From the NCBI GenBank assembly GCA_963727495.1, contig CAVSGQ010000005.1:124001-188000 (forward strand): a DNA stretch of 64,000 nucleotides, in the 5' to 3' direction. How positions within the stretch are numbered: the first letter of the stretch is position 1; every line of letters begins with the position of its first letter. Source of the DNA: Actinophytocola sp963727495. GTDB lineage: Bacteria > Actinomycetota > Actinomycetes > Mycobacteriales > Pseudonocardiaceae. Below, piece by piece: positions 58,541-64,000 of this stretch. Below the pieces are notes generated by a model. The model had not been told where the DNA came from, did no database searches, and worked only from the letters and a program-made list of their open reading frames with translations. A program made the translations under genes and the position numbers.

Positions 58541-59880
58541 ATGACGACCGTGACGCTACCTCCCGGCCCCTCGACCCCCCGGTTCGTGCAGGGCGCCTAC
58601 GCCCTGGCCACGCCGCTGCGCGGGATGCGGCGGATGCGGGAGCGCTACGGCGACGCCTTCACCGTGAACGTGCCGATCTTCGGCCGGGCCGTGGTGATCA
58701 GCCGTCCCGACGAGATCAAGCAGCTGTTCACCACCGGCGCGCAGACCGTCGACAACCTCGACGCGAACCTCGGCCGGGTGCTCGGTCCCGGCTCGCTGTT
58801 CGCGCTGGCGGGCGAGGAGCACCGCGAGCAGCGCCAGCTGCTGGTTCCCCCGTTCCACGGCCGCCGCCTCGCCGCCTACGAGCGGATCGTCGAGGAGGAG
58901 ACGGAGCGCGAGACCGCGTCGTGGCCGCGCGGCCGGCCCTTCCCCACGTTGCCGTCGACCATGCGGATCACGCTGAACGCCATCCTGCGCGCGGTGTTCG
59001 GCGCCGAGGGCGCCGAGTTCGACCGGCTCCGCGACCTGCTGCCCCGGCTCGTCGGCCTGGGCTCGCGGCTGGCCGTGCTGCCGCTGCCGCAGCGCGGCCG
59101 GTGGAGCCCGTGGGGCCGGTTCCGGGCCATGCGCCGCGAGTACGACGCGGTCATCGACCGGCTGATCGACACCGCCGAGCGGGCCGACCTCGACGCCCGT
59201 GACGACGTGCTGGCGCTGATGCTGCAGAGCCGCTACGACGACGGCTCGCGGATGACCCGCGCCGACGTCGCCGACCAGTTGCTCACGCTGCTCGCCGCCG
59301 GGCACGAGACGACCGCGACCACGCTGGCCTGGGCGGTGGAGCGGCTGCGCCGCCACCCCGAGGTGCTGCGCGCGCTGGTCGAGGAGGTCGACGCCGGCGG
59401 CACGGCGCTGCGCGAGGCGACGGTGCTGGAGGTGCAGCGCACCCGCCCGGTCATCGACATGGTGGGCCGCGCAGGTGAAGGCGGAGACCTTCGAGCTGGG
59501 CGCGCTGGGCGGTGCCGAAGGGGTACGCGGTGCTGGTCAGCATCGCCCTGATCCACGACGACGACGCGGTCTTCCCGGACGCGCGGTCGTTCGACCCGTC
59601 GCGGTTCGTCGGCGCGCGGCCCGGACACTCTACCTGGATTCCGTTCGGCGGCGGTATCCGGCGCTGCATCGGCGCCGCGTTCGCGAACATGGAGATGAAC
59701 GTCACGCTGCGCACCGTGTTGCGCGACGAATTCGAGTTCGGCACACCGTATGCCGCCGGCGAGCGCGTGTGCACTCGCGCGGCGTGGCCACTGCGCCGGG
59801 CACAGGGCGGGCGCGCCGTCGTGTACCGGCGCCGGGCGGATGCGCGACCGACGACTCTCACCGCGGCGGCGCGCGGGTGA
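58541..59880 (+). pseudogene. cytochrome P450 gene with two frameshifts
   Basis: From ATG 58541 about 300 residues read normally (LPPGPSTPRFVQGAYALATP, then the I-helix LLAAGHETTATTLAWAVERL and RTRPVIDMVGR). Near 59478 one extra base shifts coding into QVKAETFELG. Near 59510 a second extra base shifts into VPKGYAVLVSIALIH. The C-terminus then holds the haem ligand in FGGGIRRCIGAAFANMEM. Removing one base at each site would give a complete P450 of about 445 aa. It heads the TetR-controlled operon. Substrate unknown; no ferredoxin is adjacent. Confidence 0.85.
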
Positions 59881-59900
59881 CGGCATGACGCGACCGAGCG

Positions 59901-60813
59901 GTGGTCGCGACGTCGGCCGCGGGATCGCGCTGTGCCTACGAGCAGTTCGGCGACCCGAGGCGACCGCCGATCGTGCTCGTCGCGCGGCCTGGGGCAGCAG
60001 CTGCACGGCTCATGGCCGATCGACTTCGCGACGCAGCTGGCCGCCGCGGCTACCGCGTCATCCGGTTCGACAACCGCGACGTCGGCCGGTCGACGCACAT
60101 GCGACTTTCCGCCGCCGAAGCCGGTCGGCGATGCTGCGGGCGGCAATCACGCCGCGGCAGTACCACCTCGGCGACATGGCGCCGACACCGTCGGCCTGCT
60201 CGACGCGCTCGGCACCGACGGACGCCCACTTCGTCGGTGTGTCGATGGGCGGCATGATCGCGCAGACCGTCGCCGCGCGGTACCCGCGGCGGGTGCGCAC
60301 GCTGACGTCGATCATGTCCACCACCGGGCGCGCCGCGATCGGCCGCCCGCGCCGTCGACCTGGTGGCGGCTGGCTCGCCGCCGCCGCCGCGCACCCGCGA
60401 GGCGGCCGTCGAGTACGCGGTTTGCGCGATGTTCCGGCACATCGGCTCGCACGGCTTACCCTTCGACGAGGCGTGGGTGCGCGAGCTGGCCGGGACCGGC
60501 TGGGACCGCGACCCGTCGGCCGCCGGCACCGGACGCCAGCTGGCCGCGATCTTCGCGCTCCGGCGACCGGACCGCCGCGCTGCGCTCGATCACCGCGCCG
60601 ACGCTGGTCATCCACGGCGACCGGGACCGGATGGTGCACCCGACCGGTGGCGCGGCCACCGCCCGGGCGATCGCCGGGGCGCGGTTGGAGACCATCGCCG
60701 GCATGGGCCACGACCTGCCGAAGGGCGCCTGGCCGGCGCTGCTCGACCTGATCGACGACCAGTCGCGCGCCGCGACCACACTGAACGAAGGAGCACCGAT
60801 GGCCGGTCCGTAG
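59901..60813 (+). pseudogene. alpha/beta hydrolase gene with about nine frame changes
   Basis: Fragments in all three frames line up in order as one alpha/beta hydrolase. They are CAYEQFGDP, GQQLHGSWPIDFATQLA, RGYRVIRFDNRDVGRSTHMR, MLRAAITPRQYHLGDMA, ADTVGLLDALG, HFVGVSMGGMIAQTVAARYP (nucleophile Ser), TREAAVEYAVCAMFRHIGSH, APTLVIHGDRDRMVHP (acid) and AGMGHDLPKG (His). About nine single-base shifts, near 59980, 60045, 60105, 60130, 60180, 60225, 60345, 60375 and 60560, are needed to join them. No catalytic residue is lost. The start may be GTG 59901. Confidence 0.8.
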
Positions 60814-61646
60814 GATCACCGGCCGTCCCGTGGTGATCACCGGCGCCGCGTCCGGCATCGGCCGCGGCCTCGCGCAGCGGCTCGCGCGGCACGGCTCCCC
60901 GGTCGCGATCGCCGACATCGACGAGGCCGGGCTGAAGGAGACCGCGGCGGCGCTGCCCGGCCGGGTGCTCACCCGGGTCCTCGACGTCCGCGACGCGGAG
61001 GACCAGCGCCGGTTCGCCGACGAGGTGCGCGACTGGCTCCCGGCGCCGCTCGCGGCGGTGTTCAACAACGCGGGGGTCGCGGTCAGCTCGACCGTGCTGG
61101 ACGCCGATGCCCGAGGACGACGACTGGCTGCACGAGATCAACTTCCACGGCGTGGTCAACGGCACCCGGGCGTTCCTGCCGATCCTCGTCGAGCAGGACT
61201 CCGGCGTCGTCGTGAACACCTCCAGCGTGTTCGGGCTGGTCGGCATGCCCAACCAGAGTGCCTACTGCGCGGCCAAGTTCGCCGTCCGCGGCTTCACCGA
61301 GGCGCTGCGCCAGGAGCTGCGCGGCACCGGCGTGCGGGCGGTCACCGTGCACCCGGGCGGGATCACCACGAACATCGCCCGCAACGCCCGCGTCCGCTCC
61401 GACCCCGAGGGCCGCGGCCGGAGCCAAGGACGAGATGGCCGCCGAGTTCGAGGCCATGACGCTGACCCGCCGGACAAGGCGGCGGCGATCATCCACAGGG
61501 GAGTCGAGCGGGGCCGGGCGCGGATCCTGGTCGGGCCGGACGCCTACGTGTTCGACGCGCTGGCCCGGATCGCGCCGACCCACTACTACGACGTGATCGC
61601 GCGCCTGCAGGCCCGGATGCGCACCCGGCAGGCGAAGTCCGGGTAA
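60799..61646 (+). pseudogene. SDR-family dehydrogenase gene with about four frame changes
   Basis: AAGGAG precedes ATG 60799, but the frame meets a stop after four codons. One base change of frame gives RRITGRPVVITGAASGIGRG, FNNAGVAVSST and so on. Near 61105 coding shifts to DDDWLHEINFHGVVNGTRAF with NTSSVF and the YCAAK catalytic pair. Near 61425 and 61470 two more shifts surround KDEMAAEFEAMTL before PDKAAAIIHRGVERG. The repaired protein would be a full-length SDR of about 280 aa. It is the last gene of the P450 operon. Confidence 0.8.
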
Positions 61647-62871
61647 CACCGCCGGCTCGCCGCGCACCGCCCCCGGCCCTGCCGCCCCGCCCCCGGCCCC
61701 GCCTGGCCCGCCCGGTGGCGCGGGCGAGTCGTCCGGTGGCGCGGGCGAGTCGTCCGGTGGCGCGGGCGAGTCGTCCCGTGGCGTTGGTGAGTCGACCGGT
61801 GGCGCGGGCGATCTGGTTCGCGCGGTCTCGGCTCGGTCGCGGGCGGTGGCGTTGTCGTTCCGCGTGGGGAGCCGACTCGTCGATGTGGCGGGCCGACTCG
61901 GCGATGTGGGGAGCCGACACGCCCGTGTGAGGGGTCGACACGCCCGCGTGGGGGGTCGGTTCGGTCGCCGGTGGCGTCAGCGGGGCCAGGTCGGGGCGGG
62001 CGGCGGTGGCGGTGAGTGCGTCCAGGAACGCGCGCACCGGGCCGGGCAGCGGCGGCCGGCCGTAGGTCGCGGCGAGCACCCGCCTGCCGTGGCGGGGGAC
62101 GCGGGCGATCCGCACGTCCGGGTTGCGGTGTGCGCGCAACGCGAGGCCCGGCAGGGTGGTGACCCCGATCCCGGCGGCGACCAGCGCCTGCGCGGCGACG
62201 TAGTCGTCGGTGTCGAACCTGATCGACGGCGTGAACCCGGCGCGCTCGCACGCGGCGACCTGGTGGGCGCGGCACCGCGGGCAGCCGGCGATCCAGTCCG
62301 CGCCGGCGTACGCGGCCAGGTCGCCCCGCCGGCCGTTCCCGCGCCGGCCGGGCGGGGTCACCAGGTACACGGGCTCGGTGAGCACCGTCGTGGCGGTGAC
62401 TCCGGCCGGCTCGTCGGCGTCGTCGTAGGCGAACACCAGTGCCACGTCGACCTCGCCGCCGCGCAGCAGGGTCAGCGCCTCCGGCGGCTCGGCCTCGGTG
62501 AGCGCCAGCTCCAGGCCGGGGTGCGCGGCGGTGAGCGCGGCGGCGGCCGGCGGCACCAGCGTCGCGAGCGAGGACGGGAAGGCGGCGAGGCGGACGCGGC
62601 CGGCGCGCAGCCCGGCGTGCGCGGCGACCTCGGCGCGGGCCGAGTCGACGCGGCCGAGGATCTCCTCCGCCCGACCGGCGAGCAGCTCGCCGGCCTCGGT
62701 GAGCCGGATGCCGCGCCCGGCGCGCTGCACGAGCGGCACGCCGGCCTCGGCCTCCAGCCGGGCGAGGTGGTGGCTGACCGACGGCTGGGCGTAGTGCAGC
62801 GCCTCGGCCGCCGCGGTGACGGATCCCTCGCGGGCCACGGCGACCAGCACCCGCAGGCGGTTCAGGTCCAT
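61489..62871 (-). CDS. LysR-family regulator with a repeat-encoded C-terminal tail
   Basis: ATG 62871 (MDLNRLRVLVAVAREGSVTA). The HTH is within the first 60 residues (ALHYAQPSVSHHLARLEAE), followed by the two-lobed substrate-binding domain ending near PLPGPVRAFLDALTATAARP (about 300). No stop occurs there. The frame runs on for about 160 residues through repeat array 3, giving heptads such as ARATGRL, and overlaps the 3' end of the convergent SDR. The total of 460 aa is far above the usual 290-310. It diverges from the PLP dehydratase and probably regulates it. Confidence 0.85.
   Translation of the reverse strand: MDLNRLRVLVAVAREGSVTAAAEALHYAQPSVSHHLARLEAEAGVPLVQRAGRGIRLTEAGELLAGRAEEILGRVDSARAEVAAHAGLRAGRVRLAAFPSSLATLVPPAAAALTAAHPGLELALTEAEPPEALTLLRGGEVDVALVFAYDDADEPAGVTATTVLTEPVYLVTPPGRRGNGRRGDLAAYAGADWIAGCPRCRAHQVAACERAGFTPSIRFDTDDYVAAQALVAAGIGVTTLPGLALRAHRNPDVRIARVPRHGRRVLAATYGRPPLPGPVRAFLDALTATAARPDLAPLTPPATEPTPHAGVSTPHTGVSAPHIAESARHIDESAPHAERQRHRPRPSRDRANQIARATGRLTNATGRLARATGRLARATGRLARATGRARRGRGRGGRAGGGARRAGGVTRTSPAGCASGPAGARSRRSSGSARSGPARRTRRRPARPGSAPGPARLPCG
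61706..61969. repeat. 21-bp degenerate repeat array 3, bipartite and inverted
   Basis: Left arm 61706-61810: five 21-bp units (GAGTCGTCCGGTGGCGCG at 61727 and 61748). A 54-bp spacer follows. The right arm 61865-61969 has five units of opposite orientation starting GTGGGGAGCCGACTCGTC or variants. The reverse complement of these gives the GAGTCGGC-type motif of the left arms. It lies between convergent genes, inside the reading frame of the LysR tail. Confidence 0.9.
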
Positions 62872-62951
62872 GGACGAACCATAGACAACTTCGATGGGTT
62901 CAGCGAATACCGGCATTGGACCTATGCGTCACGGCACGCCAGAGTGGTGCC

Positions 62952-63911
62952 ATGCCGACCATCACCGACGTGCTGCACGCGCGGAACCTGCTGGCGCGAC
63001 ACCTGACCGCGACCCCGGCGTCGTGCCATCCGGCGCTGGACGAGCTCACCGGGGCCCGGGTGGTGGTCAAGCACGAGAACGCGAACCCGACCGGGGCGTT
63101 CAAGGTGCGCGGCGGGCTGACGCTGCTGGGCACGATGCCGCCGGCCGAGCGGGCGCGGGGTGTGCTCGGCTACTCCACGGGCAACCACGCGCAGTCGCTG
63201 GCGTACGCGGCGCGGGAGTTCGGCGTGCCGTGCACGATCGTGATGCCGGGGGACCCGAACCCGGTGAAGGCGCGGGCGGTGCGGGCGCTGGGCGCGGAAC
63301 TGGTGGAGCACGGCGCGGACTTCGAGCAGGCGCGCGCGCACGCGGTCGCGCTGGCCGCGCGGCGGGGGACGCGGCTGGTGTCCGCCGCGGACGAGCCGCC
63401 GATCATCGCCGGGGTGGCGACGGCCTACCTCGAGCTGTTCGCCGCCGAGCCGGACCTGTCGGCCGTGGTCGTGCCCGTGGGCAGCGGAACCGGAGCGGCC
63501 GCGGCGTGCCTGGTCGCCGCGGCGGTGGCGCCGGGCTGCGAGGTGATCGCCGTGCAGTCCTCGGCCTCGCCGGCCGCGCACGACTCCTGGCGCGCGGGCG
63601 AGCTGGTCGAGCGTCCTAACAGGACGGTGATGGAGGGGCTGGCGACCGGCAGCGGGTTCGCCCTCACGCAACGGATCCTGCGCGCGCACCTCGCCGACTT
63701 CGTGCTCGTCGACGACGCCGACATCGCCGGCGCGCAGGCGGTGTTGCTGTCCGAGGCGCACACGCTCGCCGAGGGAGCGGGAGCGGCCGCGCTGGCCGCG
63801 GTGCTGGCCGACCGGAAGCGGTTCGCGGGCCGCCGGGTCGGCGTGGTGTGCAGTGGCGGCAACGCGGCACCGGCCGAGCTCGCGCGCCTGGCGGGCCGGC
63901 TGGTGTCGTGA
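62952..63911 (+). CDS. PLP-dependent threonine/serine dehydratase-like enzyme
   Basis: 319 aa from ATG 62952, fold type II PLP enzyme. The PLP Lys is in ANPTGAFKVRGGL, the substrate loop STGNHAQSLAYAA follows, and the phosphate-binding loop is VPVGSGTGAAAACL. It lacks a C-terminal ACT domain, so it is of the short, probably catabolic type acting on threonine, serine or a hydroxyamino acid. The divergent LysR gene 80 bp away is its likely regulator. A possible LysR box ATTGGACCTAT (62917-62927) lies in the gap. Confidence 0.9.
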   Translation: MPTITDVLHARNLLARHLTATPASCHPALDELTGARVVVKHENANPTGAFKVRGGLTLLGTMPPAERARGVLGYSTGNHAQSLAYAAREFGVPCTIVMPGDPNPVKARAVRALGAELVEHGADFEQARAHAVALAARRGTRLVSAADEPPIIAGVATAYLELFAAEPDLSAVVVPVGSGTGAAAACLVAAAVAPGCEVIAVQSSASPAAHDSWRAGELVERPNRTVMEGLATGSGFALTQRILRAHLADFVLVDDADIAGAQAVLLSEAHTLAEGAGAAALAAVLADRKRFAGRRVGVVCSGGNAAPAELARLAGRLVS

Positions 63912-63935
63912 TGTCCCGTCGTGGGCGGTACGCCC

Positions 63936-64000
63936 TCAGCCGCCGGACCGGTGCGGCGATGTCGTCCTGAGCACGATCGTGCGGTTCTCCGCGCCGTTCC
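63936..64000 (-). CDS. possible 3' end of a minus-strand gene (cut by window edge)
   Basis: The last 65 bases read on the minus strand as NGAENRTIVLRTTSPHRSGG then stop, with G/C third positions as expected for a coding 3' end. Too little is present to recognise a family, and it may be chance. Confidence 0.3.
   Translation of the reverse strand, partial: NGAENRTIVLRTTSPHRSGG

Noticed and set aside
1..64000. Prophage, insertion sequence or integrative element
   Set aside because: No transposase, integrase, phage structural gene, target-site duplication or tRNA attachment site was seen.

Overview
The window is 64 kb of very GC-rich DNA with strong third-position GC bias, many GTG starts and ATGA/GTGA gene overlaps. 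This points to an actinobacterium, most likely of the Pseudonocardiaceae (Amycolatopsis/Saccharothrix-like). That placement is inferred from gene types: GAF-ANTAR proteins, F420-type LLM oxidoreductase, DipZ, fasciclin lipoprotein, DUF5994, NYN-LOTUS protein. No rRNA, tRNA, CRISPR, insertion sequence or phage gene was recognised. It looks like chromosomal accessory and housekeeping DNA.

Layout. 1-5.2 kb: two-component system with a GerMN lipoprotein, a fatty acid desaturase and small stress-type proteins. 5.3-9.2 kb: a frameshifted DMT transporter, a GT4 glycosyltransferase, a 51-residue small protein and a GNAT. 9.2-12.3 kb: minus-strand run of a delta-9-type desaturase, two GAF-ANTAR regulators and a DUF309 protein. 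12.7-23.8 kb: LapA-like membrane protein, sugar O-acetyltransferase, epimerase, GH13 glucosidase, SDR, kinase-LLM fusion, secreted proteins, APC permease, NYN-LOTUS protein. 23.8-28.6 kb: first 21-bp repeat array, a probably leaderless MarR gene, FAD monooxygenase, soluble chemoreceptor.

28.6-32.4 kb resembles a mycobacterial SigK-regulon locus: fasciclin lipoprotein diverging from dipZ and thioredoxin, with two similar SigK-like promoters. It is followed by a scar in which the 5' part of a cyclopropane synthase gene is joined to the 3' end of an anti-sigma-K (RskA) gene; sigK is not in the window. 32.4-34.9 kb: voltage-sensor-like membrane protein and a divergent MarR/amidohydrolase pair. 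35.1-40.4 kb: a tightly overlapping signalling operon (multi-PAS kinase, Rcp1-type regulator, KaiB-like protein, hybrid kinase) without KaiC.

40.4-51.9 kb: DNA ligase, DUF1801, disordered acidic protein, SGNH hydrolase, CapA-like protein, MFS transporters, an intact cyclopropane synthase/DUF1295 pair, second repeat array, FemAB-like acyltransferase. 51.9-57.7 kb: a compact minus-strand cassette of a 70-residue peptide, a cupin-like protein, a PDZ-containing radical SAM protein, a B12-type radical SAM protein and an aldo/keto reductase. This is a candidate uncharacterised peptide-modification (RiPP-like) system. 57.8-61.6 kb: a TetR gene diverges over two palindromes from a P450/hydrolase/SDR operon that carries about 15 inferred frameshifts in 2 kb. 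61.7-64 kb: third repeat array, which the LysR reading frame runs through, then a PLP dehydratase.

The points most worth follow-up are the three bipartite 21-bp arrays, the SigK-locus deletion scar, the radical SAM cassette, the KaiB operon and the local frameshift cluster.
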